From: a virus
Direction: 5' to 3' (one strand)
DNA: 40,707 nt
Virus record (IMG/VR): IMGVR_UViG_3300021952_000266
Span: 1 to 40,707 of that record
Under the pieces are notes generated by a model. That model was not told the origin of the DNA. It was given only the letters and a program-made list of their open reading frames with translations, and ran no database searches. Shown here piece after piece: positions 25,721-33,138 of the stretch. A program made the translations under genes and the position numbers. Each line of letters begins with the position of its first letter. The first letter of the stretch is position 1.

Positions 25721-26132
25721 TTTGGCCGCGCTCTATGAGCTGATTCGCACCTTTGAAGGGTGCAAGCTGGTGCCGTACTTGTGCCCGGCTGGCGTGTGGA
25801 CATGCGGGTGGGGTTCAACTGGCCCCGACGTTTTCCCCGGCAGAGCATGGACCCAAGAGTATGCCGACCAGCGAATGCGCATGGACGCGCTCAAGTTCGC
25901 ACGCGGCACGCTGGCGCTTTGCCCAAATCTCAAAGGCGACCGCCTGAGTGCCATTGCTGACTTTGCCTACAACTTGGGGCTTGGTGCATTGCGTGCGTCA
26001 ACGCTTCGCCGGGTGGTCAATGCTGGCAACTGGGAAGCTGCCAAGGTGCAGCTCATGCGCTGGGTGCAAGGCGGTGGCCGCGTATTGCTTGGACTGGTCA
26101 AACGACGAAAGGCCGAAGCCAATTTACTCTGA
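25701..26132 (+). CDS. Endolysin, glycoside hydrolase family 24 (T4/P22-type lysozyme)
   Basis: A 143-residue muramidase that cuts peptidoglycan glycan strands. It starts at GTG 25701, overlapping the previous gene in another frame. The GH24 catalytic triad pattern E-x8-(D/C)-x5-T is complete as E19 (RTFEGCKL), C28 (YLCPAG) and T34 (VWTCGWGST); Cys in the second position is a known variant. Further family marks: GPDVFPGRAWTQEYADQRM and the C-terminal WVQGGGRVLLGLVKRRKAEA. No signal peptide or signal-anchor is present, so export depends on a holin (candidates at 9895 and 25250). The end of the protein is slightly short compared with relatives. Confidence 0.92.
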   Translation: MTNEQADLAALYELIRTFEGCKLVPYLCPAGVWTCGWGSTGPDVFPGRAWTQEYADQRMRMDALKFARGTLALCPNLKGDRLSAIADFAYNLGLGALRASTLRRVVNAGNWEAAKVQLMRWVQGGGRVLLGLVKRRKAEANLL

Positions 26133-26275
26133 CCCCGCCTACATTACCGTGAAGTCCACACGGCGCACTGAGGCGGAAATATCAGTGCGGGAGACCTTCC
26201 GTGACGGCCATGGATGGATGGTGCCGATACCGCAGGCGGATGTGCTTCGGCATAGTCGGAATCCGCCACCCTTTA

Positions 26276-27553
26276 TCAAGCAACCCGGCGCATGGGTACC
26301 ACGTTGGTTGGCGGCTTTGGCGCTTCGCCAGTTTCGCAAGAAACCACAAAGTCAGCCCATGCAGCCATGGCGACGCGACGCTCAGGGATTTCTTCACGCA
26401 CGTCATAAATGGCTTCCATGCCTTTGAGTGTGTGATTGAGGGCAATCTCGCTTATGTCACGCGAGAAGCCCAAATTGCGCAGGTGGCCTTTGGCGGTTGA
26501 GCGCGTATCGTGTGGCGTGAACCTTCTAATATCCAAATCACCACGCACAAACGCACGATTGAACGCAGCCCAAAGCGTTGTGCGTCCAACGTGAATGTCG
26601 CCACCATTGCGCTTCACCACGTCGGCACGCCTAGCGGGCAGGATGTACTTTGAATCTCCAGCCATGGCAATCAGCTCGCGGAACCATTCAACGACCACCG
26701 GGGACAGCGGAACAAGAAACCCGCTTCTGGTTTTCACGTCCTCGTCGGGCACCCACCATGATGCGTTTTCAAAATTGATGTGCTCTTTTTGAGCCTTGAC
26801 CAGCTCAATGCCGCGCACGCAGGTAGACAACAGAATGCGGAATGCAAGGCCATTGTCTCGGCCAATGGTTTCGTCAATGGTGGGCAACATGCTTTGCAGC
26901 TCTTTGGTGTCGAGCATGACGCGCTTTTTGACGGGTGGCCTATCACCAAACAAAGCCTTGAGCTTGATGCCCGTGCATGGGTTGGCCGGGATAATCGTCA
27001 AGCCAATGGCGTGGTCCATGAGCATTGAGATTGAGGTGAGTATTCGCTTGGAAATGGTCCAAGTGCGCTTGGCGTTTTTGAGCATGTGCACCACGTCAAT
27101 GGACGTGATGGCCCTGACTTCCCAAGCGCGGAACATTGGCAAAATGACTTGGTTGAAGTCGTCATTGCGGTATCGGATTGTGTCCTTGGCATAGCGCTCG
27201 GCAGTCAACACCTTGTCACGGTAGTCGTCAATCAGCTCTACCATGGTCCAAGCCTCGGCAGCGCGTGCCTTGGACTTGCTCTTTTCGGCGGCAGGGTCAA
27301 TGCCCGAATCAATCTTTGCCCGCAACGCACGGGCTTGCTCACGGGCAGACGACAAGGAAACGTCGGGGTAGTTTCCGACGGTGACTTCCCGGCGACGGCC
27401 AGCAAAGTTGCGGTAACGCAAAACCCATGTGGCGGTGCCCGCGTCAGACAGCGTGAACGTGAGACCGTCACCGTCCGACTTGGCAACTGGCTCACCTTTG
27501 GAGACCCAGCGCTTGAGCTGCAAGTCAGATAGTGCATGGATGATTCTTGGCAT
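26276..27553 (-). CDS. int: Site-specific tyrosine integrase (P4-like, DUF4102 arm-binding domain)
   Basis: A 425-residue recombinase that integrates the phage DNA. The N-terminal 90 residues form the DUF4102 arm-DNA-binding domain (LTFTLSDAGTATWVLRYRNF, then REVTVGNYPDVSLSSAREQA). Residues about 105-190 are the core-binding helical domain. The catalytic domain has R247 (STCVRGIEL), K274 (DVKTRSG), H348-x-x-R351 (HDTR), H374 (LNHTLKG) and nucleophile Y383 (EAIYD), a complete set. AAGGGGG precedes the ATG. It converges with the endolysin gene; the 143 bases between them hold no clear terminator. P4-type integrases usually target tRNA ends, but the attachment core is not identified. Confidence 0.94.
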   Translation of the reverse strand: MPRIIHALSDLQLKRWVSKGEPVAKSDGDGLTFTLSDAGTATWVLRYRNFAGRRREVTVGNYPDVSLSSAREQARALRAKIDSGIDPAAEKSKSKARAAEAWTMVELIDDYRDKVLTAERYAKDTIRYRNDDFNQVILPMFRAWEVRAITSIDVVHMLKNAKRTWTISKRILTSISMLMDHAIGLTIIPANPCTGIKLKALFGDRPPVKKRVMLDTKELQSMLPTIDETIGRDNGLAFRILLSTCVRGIELVKAQKEHINFENASWWVPDEDVKTRSGFLVPLSPVVVEWFRELIAMAGDSKYILPARRADVVKRNGGDIHVGRTTLWAAFNRAFVRGDLDIRRFTPHDTRSTAKGHLRNLGFSRDISEIALNHTLKGMEAIYDVREEIPERRVAMAAWADFVVSCETGEAPKPPTNVVPMRRVA

Positions 27554-27564
27554 TTTTCCCCCTT

Positions 27565-27601
27565 GGGTAGCTAGGCGCTTTAGCTACCCATCTAGCTACC
27601 C
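27565..27601. repeat. AGCTACCC repeats, int-proximal cluster
   Basis: GGGTAGCT at 27565-27572 is inverted relative to AGCTACCC at 27582-27589 and 27594-27601. The first two can form a hairpin just upstream of the int start. The two direct copies are 12 bp apart, the same spacing as in the distal cluster. Likely integrase arm or Xis sites. Confidence 0.65.
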
Positions 27602-27619
27602 GAAATTAGTGCAACACAC

Positions 27620-27704
27620 TGAGACATTAAGAAACGACGTGGATACAAATATACAGACAAATCAACGGGTTTGCCACTTCCGTGAGACATGCTGAAACGT
27701 CGTG
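27620..27704. repeat. Second direct-repeat pair in the attP region
   Basis: TGAGACAT-N3-GAAACG-W-CGTG occurs at 27620-27641 and 27683-27704, 18 of 22 bases identical, 63 bp apart (six helical turns). A second class of protein site, or part of the core region, is plausible. Confidence 0.5.
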
Positions 27705-27801
27705 AATCAGTAATTCATGTTGCATGTCGCAAGTTTCATAAAAAAATAAATCCGTTCTGCATCAAGTATTTGCAAGCGTTTTTGCTTGGTTGAACCGGGT
27801 A

Positions 27802-27821
27802 AGCTACCCACCTAGCTACCC
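27802..27821. repeat. AGCTACCC repeats, xis-proximal cluster
   Basis: Two direct copies at 27802-27809 and 27814-27821, 12 bp apart, lying 220 bp from the matching int-proximal pair. The whole 22-bp unit differs at only one position between clusters. Confidence 0.65.
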
Positions 27822-27835
27822 GATTTTGGCCCGCT

Positions 27836-28024
27836 TCACTGGCTGCATTCGCTCATGTACTTGTGCAGGCTTTCGGCGGTGATTCCGCTGGCGCGTGTGC
27901 TGATTTTCACCAGCTTGAGCTTACCAGCAGAAGCTAAACGGTAAATGGTTGCACGCGAAATGTCCAACTTCTCGGCCACCGTGCTCACGCGGTAGGTGAG
28001 CGCTGGGATTGTGCTTGTGGTCAT
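27836..28024 (-). CDS. Small HTH protein, excisionase-like (AlpA/MerR-type)
   Basis: A 62-residue DNA-binding protein. The start at 28024 is chosen for its strong AGGGGGAG site and because it overlaps the preceding stop as ATGA; a longer form from 28102 would run into that gene. The sequence TVAEKLDISRATIYRLASAG followed by LKLVKISTRASGITAESLHK is the classic winged helix-turn-helix of excisionase/AlpA proteins. It is the last gene of the leftward early operon before attP and int. Probably directs excision and/or represses int. Confidence 0.78.
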   Translation of the reverse strand: MTTSTIPALTYRVSTVAEKLDISRATIYRLASAGKLKLVKISTRASGITAESLHKYMSECSQ

Positions 28025-28227
28025 TGCTCCCCCTTTGGTGTGCATGTGTGAATGTGCGGCTCGTCGGATTTGAGCCAAAACTCTTGGCCACAGTCCGGGC
28101 ACTTCACCTTGCCGCGCTTTCCAAAAATGCGGTCCATGCCTTCGGCAAAAGACGCGTGATTGGTTGGCCGGGTGGTGCTGCCCTTGCCCGCTTCGCGGTG
28201 TTGAATAGGTGGGTGTTGGTCGCTCAT
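28021..28227 (-). CDS. Small zinc-binding-like protein, 68 aa
   Basis: Translationally coupled to the Xis-like gene by ATGA, with AGGGGA before its own ATG. The C-terminal half contains a C-x2-C pair followed by H-x-H-x-C (CPDCGQEFWLKSDEPHIHTC), probably one zinc site. The N-terminus is polar and basic. Function unknown; coupling suggests a role in excision or early regulation. Confidence 0.6.
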   Translation of the reverse strand: MSDQHPPIQHREAGKGSTTRPTNHASFAEGMDRIFGKRGKVKCPDCGQEFWLKSDEPHIHTCTPKGEQ

Positions 28228-28236
28228 GTTGTCCCC

Positions 28237-28626
28237 TTATGCGGTAGCGCGGCGCTCGGCTCGCAGTGTGTCGCGTGATTTGCCCATGTTGAAAACGCTA
28301 TTCATGGAAAACATGGCGTGGCGCTTTCGGTCATAGCGGCGGCGGTTGTCCAGCTCGCTTGACTTTGGCTTCTTGGCGTCGGGCTTGGAGCCCAAGGCAT
28401 AGACGGCACGCGGGTATCGGCGCTGTCCTTCGGCGTCGTACACCCAGCCCGTGATGTAGATTTGCTTGCCCACGCGGGGCGTGTCTTTGTGCAGGCGCGA
28501 CAAAATGGCCGCAACCGAATCTCTGTCAATGCCAACGCAGACTAGGACTTCGGAACGCGTCATTGGGCCAAGCTCTGCCAGCCCTTTGAGAATGGCTTTG
28601 GTGGTTTCACCGTACTTGACGCGCAT
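28237..28626 (-). CDS. Winged-helix-like DNA-binding protein, 129 aa
   Basis: The start at 28626 overlaps the upstream stop as TGATG. The first 70 residues look like a winged helix used as a replication or regulatory module (AILKGLAELGPMTRSEVLVC, then DRDSVAAILSRLHKDTPRVG, then a YITGWVYDAEGQRRYPRAVY wing). The C-terminal 50 residues are very basic (DNRRRYDRKRHAMFSMNSVF), likely nucleic-acid binding. No family named with certainty. Confidence 0.6.
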   Translation of the reverse strand: MRVKYGETTKAILKGLAELGPMTRSEVLVCVGIDRDSVAAILSRLHKDTPRVGKQIYITGWVYDAEGQRRYPRAVYALGSKPDAKKPKSSELDNRRRYDRKRHAMFSMNSVFNMGKSRDTLRAERRATA

Positions 28627-29072
28627 CACACAAACCCCTTGAGGTTGGGCGCAGTCCATCCAGCGGGCTTGCCGATTTTTCCGCCGGGCAGAATCACGGG
28701 CTTGCCGTCCACCAGCTTGGCGTCATTTGATGCCAGCACGGCCAAGTCGGCTTCGGGTTTGTTGAAGCGGGCGAAGTGGGCCACACCGTTGCCCGCCACT
28801 TCACGGTCGCAAAGGGCGTCGAGCGCGTGCTCACGCAGCTCAACGGGAATGCTTGCCTTGGCTTCGCCACGCTTGAACATGAAGCCCAGCGTTTGCAGGT
28901 CATAGACGATTTTGTTGAGTAGAAATTGGGCGGCGCTAGTGTCAGCCACAAGGCAGGCCAAGAATTCGACGCCTTCCTCAATGTCGCAGCCAATTTGCAG
29001 TGACAAGTTTTCGGGGCTTTGGTCTTTGCCGCAGGCGGTGAGCCAGTCGGCGGTTCGTTGAAAGTTGCTCAT
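28626..29072 (-). CDS. MazG-like nucleotide pyrophosphohydrolase family protein
   Basis: A 148-residue protein. The N-terminus (TADWLTACGKDQSPENLSLQ) and acidic helix CDIEEGVEFLACL resemble the helical, Glu-rich metal site of all-alpha NTP pyrophosphohydrolases. The C-terminal run NDAKLVDGKPVILPGGKIGK then PAGWTAPNL closely follows the ending of phage MazG/PRA-PH-like proteins (SN-x-K-DGKP...GK...P-x-L). Such enzymes hydrolyse NTPs or alarmone-like nucleotides and are proposed to adjust host nucleotide pools. Domain call from motif pattern only. Confidence 0.62.
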   Translation of the reverse strand: MSNFQRTADWLTACGKDQSPENLSLQIGCDIEEGVEFLACLVADTSAAQFLLNKIVYDLQTLGFMFKRGEAKASIPVELREHALDALCDREVAGNGVAHFARFNKPEADLAVLASNDAKLVDGKPVILPGGKIGKPAGWTAPNLKGFV

Positions 29073-29093
29073 TTTTCTTTTTCTCTTTTAGGT

Positions 29094-29147
29094 GGGCCAC
29101 CAAGCTGACACTGTGCTCTGGCAGGATTGCCGCCAGCCCGGTGGCCC
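29094..29147 (-). other. Structured intergenic element (nested hairpin)
   Basis: GGGCCACC (29094-29101) pairs perfectly with GGTGGCCC (29140-29147). Inside, CTGGC (29118-29122) can pair with GCCAG (29132-29136), or alternatively GGCA (29120-29123) with TGCC (29128-29131). It fills the 82-base gap between the DUF2303 gene and the MazG-like gene in the leftward operon. No T-run follows on either strand, so it is not a typical terminator. Confidence 0.55.
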
Positions 29148-29154
29148 TTAACGC

Positions 29155-29982
29155 TTACTCGCCTTTGGTGTACTCACCCAGCATCACGGGCATGGCACCG
29201 CCCAGCGCTTCACGCGTGAGGTCGGCCAGCTCGTTGGCCATTTCTTCCTCATGCACTTCTTGCTTGACGATTCGCAAGGTGATTGAAGGCTTGTCGCTGC
29301 CAGTCAAAACGCTCAAGCGCAAAATGAAGTGGCGCTCGGCCAGCTCTTTGTATGGCACGCAGGTGAAGTAAATGACGGTCGGGATTGGGTCTTGGCTAGT
29401 CGCCTGCACCGATTCAAATGCGCTTTTGCTGGCGCTCAGCGATTGCTCGCTGGCTTCAATCTTGCGCATGGATTCGATGGTTAATTTGCGCACGGCTGCA
29501 ATGGCGTGCTTGGCCTTGACTTCGTTTTCATCCGTGAAGAATTGCAGGTTCTCGGTCCAGTCCTCAAAAAACTCGGCCACCATGGCTTGTGACAAGTGGC
29601 GACCTTGAGCCACTGACAGCAGCGCGGTGTAGGCAGCACTGCGCTTGAGCTTCAAGCGGGCTTTGTTGTCAGCGTGTCCGGGCTTGGCTGGTGTGCCAAG
29701 GTTGAGCACTGCGACGGCTGCCATTTCTTCGGCGTCAATGAACACCGCAGCGCCTTCTTCTTGGTTCGATGTGGCGTAAGTGGCGAAGTCCTTGAGCGAT
29801 AGCGTGGACATGAGGCCACGGATGCGGCGACGGTTTTCAAGATAGGTTTCTAAATCGTGCTTCTTGAATGTCTCTGGCAGGGCCACCACAGCCTTGTCGT
29901 TGAATGTTTTTCTGATTGCGTCGTTGGCTTGGTTAATGCCAGCGCCTTCGTTGATTGCGTCGATTGCTTCTTTGTCAAACAT
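29155..29982 (-). CDS. DUF2303 (YfdQ-like) protein
   Basis: A 275-residue protein typical of temperate phage early regions and E. coli cryptic prophages (YfdQ). Recognisable stretches: ALPETFKKHDLETYLENRRR, then DFATYATSNQEEGAAVFIDA, VLNLGTPAKPGHADNKARLK and LSQAMVAEFFEDWTENLQFF. The C-terminal third is beta-rich (PTVIYFTCVPYKELAERHFI). Function is not established; it lies between DNA recombination genes and is probably a non-essential accessory. AAAG about 9 bases before the ATG serves as ribosome binding site. Confidence 0.75.
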   Translation of the reverse strand: MFDKEAIDAINEGAGINQANDAIRKTFNDKAVVALPETFKKHDLETYLENRRRIRGLMSTLSLKDFATYATSNQEEGAAVFIDAEEMAAVAVLNLGTPAKPGHADNKARLKLKRSAAYTALLSVAQGRHLSQAMVAEFFEDWTENLQFFTDENEVKAKHAIAAVRKLTIESMRKIEASEQSLSASKSAFESVQATSQDPIPTVIYFTCVPYKELAERHFILRLSVLTGSDKPSITLRIVKQEVHEEEMANELADLTREALGGAMPVMLGEYTKGE

Positions 29983-30004
29983 GGTTTTCTTTCAGAGTTG
30001 CGAC

Positions 30005-30361
30005 TTAGGCGATTTCGCCTTGCTTGCCAAACAGGTTGGCTTGGGCAATGCTCATGGCACCGCCTTTGCCGACGTACAAAACGGTCGAGCTTTCGATTTC
30101 TTCGCTTTGGTTGCCCATTGAGGTGGGGTTGGAGAATTTGACGCCGTGCATGACGCGCACTTGATGCGTGCCCGGCACTTTGAGAATTTCAAACGTCACG
30201 GACACTTTGCCCTTGCGCTCATGGTCAACCACGGCAGCGGCGACGCGTGAGAGCGCGGTGGAGAGCATCACTTCAAATTGGCCACCGTCCAAGTCGGTGA
30301 TGAATTCGGCCATGTCGGTGGCGGCAGTGGATGGGCGATAAGATTTTGTTTTCTCTGTCAT
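30005..30361 (-). CDS. Conserved early phage protein, 118 aa, unknown
   Basis: Sits directly upstream of DUF2303 in the operon, a pairing I associate with other phages. The sequence has an N-terminal acidic helix (TDMAEFITDLDGGQFEVMLS) then a beta-rich middle (RKGKVSVTFEILKVPGTHQV) and a C-terminal helix (AMSIAQANLFGKQ). No catalytic motif. Possibly a partner of DUF2303. Confidence 0.62.
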   Translation of the reverse strand: MTEKTKSYRPSTAATDMAEFITDLDGGQFEVMLSTALSRVAAAVVDHERKGKVSVTFEILKVPGTHQVRVMHGVKFSNPTSMGNQSEEIESSTVLYVGKGGAMSIAQANLFGKQGEIA

Positions 30362-30376
30362 GGTCTTCTTTCTGGT

Positions 30377-30700
30377 TTACTGAATTTCCCAAAGGCTCAC
30401 AGGGTTGCAATGCACTTTTGGGTCGGTGGCCGTGGTCCAGCCTTTCTTCACAATGAGCTTGGCGCGTGCTGCCTTGAGCATCACGGCACCCCAAGCTCGC
30501 TTGTCGGGTGGTGTTGGCAGGCCATGAAATTCAGCATGGGCACGGACGTACTCGCTGGTGATGCACTCGCCTTTGCCAAGGGTTTTGGCCACGGTCTTGA
30601 GGGATTCAAAGGCCCGGTCGGACCAGTTGAAATGCACGCGGTCAGCGTGGTTAATGGCACGTTCAATGCCTTTGTCGCGCAATGCTTGAGCTTCATTCAT
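30377..30700 (-). CDS. Conserved early phage protein, 107 aa, unknown
   Basis: The pattern RDKGIERAINHADRVHFNWS, then a central helix and PPDKRAWGAVMLKAARAKLI, is one I recall from many temperate phages of proteobacteria, usually in recombination/replication operons. It looks like a small helical or winged-helix DNA-associated protein. AAGGA lies about 8 bases before the ATG. Function not known. Confidence 0.65.
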   Translation of the reverse strand: MNEAQALRDKGIERAINHADRVHFNWSDRAFESLKTVAKTLGKGECITSEYVRAHAEFHGLPTPPDKRAWGAVMLKAARAKLIVKKGWTTATDPKVHCNPVSLWEIQ

Positions 30701-30712
30701 GGCCGTGAATCC

Positions 30713-31180
30713 TTAGAAGGGAATGTCGTCGTCCATGTCGTCAAAGCCGCCTTGTGCTGGCGCTGGTTGACGTTGTGGGGCTGGTTGGCGTTGTGCGGTA
30801 GGGCGTTGGTAGCCACCACCGCCTTGGCCACCTTCTTGGCCGTTGTCGTTCTTGCTGCCCAGCATCTTCATGTCGTCAATGCGAATGTCGAAGCTGGTGC
30901 GCTCTTGGCCAGAAGTCTTGTCGGTGTACTTGCTGGATTTGATTTTTCCGGCGACGTAAACCAACATCCCCTTCTTGACCCATTCACCGCAAATTTCAGC
31001 GAGCTTGCCGAAGGCGTTGATGCGGTGCCATTCGGTTTCTTCGCGTGGCTCGCCAGTGTTTTTGTCCTTCCACTTTTCAGTGGTGGCGATTGAGAAATTG
31101 ACCACGGCTTCGCCGCTTGGCAGGTAGCGCAATTCGGGGTCTTTTCCGACGCGGCCAATGAGTTGTACTTTGTTCAGCAT
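30713..31180 (-). CDS. ssb: Single-stranded DNA-binding protein
   Basis: A 155-residue SSB. OB-fold start MLNKVQLIGRVGKDPELRYL, with conserved parts GEAVVNFSIATTEKWKDK, ETEWHRINAFGKLAEICGEW and KKGMLVYVAGKIKSSKYTD. A Gly/Gln/Pro-rich linker (residues 112-143) leads to the acidic tip DDMDDDIPF, the motif through which SSB recruits partner proteins. It coats single strands during phage replication and strand annealing, and sits with an exonuclease and a putative annealing protein in the same operon. Confidence 0.96.
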   Translation of the reverse strand: MLNKVQLIGRVGKDPELRYLPSGEAVVNFSIATTEKWKDKNTGEPREETEWHRINAFGKLAEICGEWVKKGMLVYVAGKIKSSKYTDKTSGQERTSFDIRIDDMKMLGSKNDNGQEGGQGGGGYQRPTAQRQPAPQRQPAPAQGGFDDMDDDIPF

Positions 31181-31202
31181 GTGTTTCTTTCGTTGGTGGT
31201 GC

Positions 31203-31460
31203 TTATCTCAGGTTCTCGGCACGGCTCGCAGCCGCAATGGCTTTGAGCAGTAGCGATTCGCTGACTTGTTCTTCGGGTTGGATGTATGGGGTTTTTGTGA
31301 AGGGCTCGTCATTGCCAATGAATGACACGCCCCAGCTATGGACCGCATAAATGTTTGTTTCTTCCTTGACCCGATAAATGCCTTCGCCGGGCCAATTTGC
31401 TTTGGTGGTCCAGTCGTCCGGGCACTTTTCGATTTCGACGATTTCAATGACGAATTTCAT
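31203..31460 (-). CDS. Small acidic protein, 85 aa, unknown
   Basis: ATGA-coupled to the exonuclease gene upstream. A beta-rich N-terminus (FVIEIVEIEKCPDDWTTKAN), aromatic middle (IYAVHSWGVSFIG), and helical C-terminus (SLLLKAIAAASRAENL). No recognised domain. Coupling suggests it works with the exonuclease/annealing pair. Confidence 0.6.
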   Translation of the reverse strand: MKFVIEIVEIEKCPDDWTTKANWPGEGIYRVKEETNIYAVHSWGVSFIGNDEPFTKTPYIQPEEQVSESLLLKAIAAASRAENLR

Positions 31461-32200
31461 GCGGCCACCTCATGTGCAAAAGTCATGCGGCGGTGAATCT
31501 CGCGCACGCGCTCCACGTCGCCACCGCAGTAGAGGGCCACGTCCTTGATGCGGCCAGCCTTCACGAAGTCCCACACCTTGCTGCCGTCGATTTCGTCACC
31601 GATTTCGGTGCCTTTGGTGGGGATGCCAAACACGCGGCACAACTTGTCGAGGCTTACGCGGTTGCCCACGCCTGCCCATTGCGTCATGGTGTCAAACACC
31701 TTGTCGTCCCATGGGCGTGCAGTGAAGGGGATGATTGGATGCGGCTTAATGCCAAGCATCACGGAGCGCTGGTAAATGAAGCGCAGGTCAAAGGCAATGA
31801 CGTTGTGGCCAACAAACACCGGGCGCATGTCGCAGTTGGGGCTATACGCGTCGGCAATGACGCGATTGAGTTCACCCAAGAGGTAAGGCTCTGCCGTTTC
31901 CCATTCGTCCTTGTAAATGTTGATTGGCGCTTCTTCACCAATGGCCACCGACACGGAACACATTTGGCCAAGCGCACCGTCGAATGACGTTTTGCGCCAG
32001 CGTGCATCCACGCCCAAGTCAATCTCGGCTTGCTTGGCCATGATGTACTCGCCAATGGCGCTTTCGCTCTTGTAGTTGCCGGGTGCCTTGATGGCAGCTT
32101 TTTCTTCTTCGGCTTCTGCCTTCAAGGTAGCGAGCACGTTGGGGTGCTGGCCGGGGATGGTTTCAATGTCGATGTAGATGGGGGTGCCGTGAGTTTTCAT
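31457..32200 (-). CDS. DEDD-family 3'-5' exonuclease
   Basis: A 247-residue RNase H-fold exonuclease. The three Exo motifs are in place: D11-x-E13 (YIDIETIPG), N133 and D138 (VGHNVIAFDLRF), and Y224 with D228 (VALYCGGDVERV), typical of the DEDDy subgroup related to the proofreading domain of family B polymerases. Between motifs I and II there is a charged insertion (residues 27-70). It overlaps the annealing gene upstream by ATGA, suggesting joint action in phage recombination or end processing. The absence of a polymerase gene makes proofreading unlikely. Confidence 0.87.
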   Translation of the reverse strand: MKTHGTPIYIDIETIPGQHPNVLATLKAEAEEEKAAIKAPGNYKSESAIGEYIMAKQAEIDLGVDARWRKTSFDGALGQMCSVSVAIGEEAPINIYKDEWETAEPYLLGELNRVIADAYSPNCDMRPVFVGHNVIAFDLRFIYQRSVMLGIKPHPIIPFTARPWDDKVFDTMTQWAGVGNRVSLDKLCRVFGIPTKGTEIGDEIDGSKVWDFVKAGRIKDVALYCGGDVERVREIHRRMTFAHEVAA

Positions 32201-32922
32201 TGTTGTGCGCCTTCGGTTGTTGCGGTTTTGAGCTTGGTGAGGTTTTTGATGATTGGCGCGTATGCGCTTCGCTTGATGAAGTTGAGGCTGCCGACCTTGT
32301 AGGCTTTGGTTATGTCTTCAAGTGGCTTGCCGACTTCGTTGGCCAACGCGGTGACGTTGGCAATTTCTTCGGGTGTCAGCAGCTCCACTTGTGGCGGGTT
32401 TGCTGGTGGTGGTGGGGTATCTTTTTTGGCTTCGTCAAACGCCTTCTTGGCTTCGTTGACATACTTGTTGTCGTCCCACAGGCCAAGGTGAATGTCAGCG
32501 GCAAAGCCAAGCCATGACATTGCTTTTGTCAAGGCGTCGGTGAGCGACTTCTTGGGGGCTTCTTCGTCGGTGAATGGCCCCCATTTGTTTTTGCCGACCA
32601 TCATGGTTTGGCCATAGCCGGGCACTACGCCATCGGGGTGGCGCAAGTTAATGCGAATGACGTGCAGTTGTTCGTGGCCGATTACTTGGCCAGCGTCGCC
32701 CAGCATGGGCGCACCTTGGAAAACGCGGTCCTCAACAATTTCAACGCCCCATTTGCCGCCCATGGGTCCCCACATTTCGGTGGCGCGTTGAATGAGGTAC
32801 ACCGCATTGGTGGCCGTGCCCTTGAATCCGCCAGAGCGGGAAAACGATTTGGTGGCGCTGGGGTCGGGTGTGCGCACGGAATCCCAAAGCGTCATGTTGG
32901 TTGGTGTTGCTTGCTCAGTCAT
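32197..32922 (-). CDS. Putative single-strand annealing recombinase (Rad52/Sak-like)
   Basis: A 241-residue protein in the position of a phage annealing protein, coupled to an exonuclease and near SSB. The middle carries a pattern reminiscent of Rad52/Sak-type proteins: an early strand (GGKWGVEIVEDRVFQG), a pair of strands around HEQLHVIRINLRHPDG, then APKKSLTDALTKAMSWLGFA followed by ADIHLGLWDDNKY, comparable to the DAL..A...G...LYD motif. A Pro-rich linker (TPPPPANPP) separates a small helical C-terminal domain. It would pair complementary single strands in replication or circularisation. The family call is tentative. Confidence 0.55.
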   Translation of the reverse strand: MTEQATPTNMTLWDSVRTPDPSATKSFSRSGGFKGTATNAVYLIQRATEMWGPMGGKWGVEIVEDRVFQGAPMLGDAGQVIGHEQLHVIRINLRHPDGVVPGYGQTMMVGKNKWGPFTDEEAPKKSLTDALTKAMSWLGFAADIHLGLWDDNKYVNEAKKAFDEAKKDTPPPPANPPQVELLTPEEIANVTALANEVGKPLEDITKAYKVGSLNFIKRSAYAPIIKNLTKLKTATTEGAQQ

Positions 32923-32931
32923 GGTGTTGCC

Positions 32932-33138
32932 TTAAAAAATTGCGTAACAGAGCGCCACCACGCACACGGCGGCGACGGCAATGAGGGTTTTGGTGGGGGC
33001 GGTTATCCAGTCCCAAGGACCGCTGATTGGCTGCGCCAAATCAAACGCTTCTTGGTGGCCTTCGAGGTGGTAAATGCCGCAGGTGTAGGGCGTGGGGCAG
33101 TCACCAGCGCCTTTGTTGCAGTTGCATGTGGGGTTCAT
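32932..33138 (-). CDS. Cys-rich, C-tail-anchored small membrane protein, 68 aa
   Basis: Start at 33138 overlaps the previous stop (ATGA); a longer form from 33186 would enter that gene. The N-terminus has four Cys and a His in close spacing (CNCNKGAGDCPTPYTCGIYH), which could bind a metal. The C-terminus is one hydrophobic segment (TLIAVAAVCVVALCYAIF), so it is a tail-anchored inner-membrane protein facing the cytoplasm. Unknown function; early expression suggests interaction with the host. Confidence 0.6.
   Translation of the reverse strand: MNPTCNCNKGAGDCPTPYTCGIYHLEGHQEAFDLAQPISGPWDWITAPTKTLIAVAAVCVVALCYAIF

Larger units (their letters stand above)
27554..27835. other. Probable attP / integration regulatory region
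   Basis: A 282-base AT-rich gap between int and the Xis-like gene. It contains five copies of AGCTACCC (one inverted), a second pair of direct repeats, and an IHF-like site CATCAAGTATTTG at 27760-27772 (12 of 13 positions of the consensus). P4-type attP sites lie upstream of int, as here. The crossover core itself could not be located without a host sequence. The int promoter must also be here, but no convincing -35/-10 pair stood out. Confidence 0.6.

Noticed and set aside
25948-26427. Open plus-strand frame after the endolysin (ending VKSTRRTEAEISVRE...)
   Set aside because: It overlaps the endolysin in another frame and the end of int on the other strand, with no start signal in the gap. 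I cannot support a gene, though a decayed one is possible.
27554-27835. tRNA gene near int
   Set aside because: No cloverleaf with acceptor and T-stem pairing could be built; the ACCC/GGGT pairs belong to the repeat clusters.
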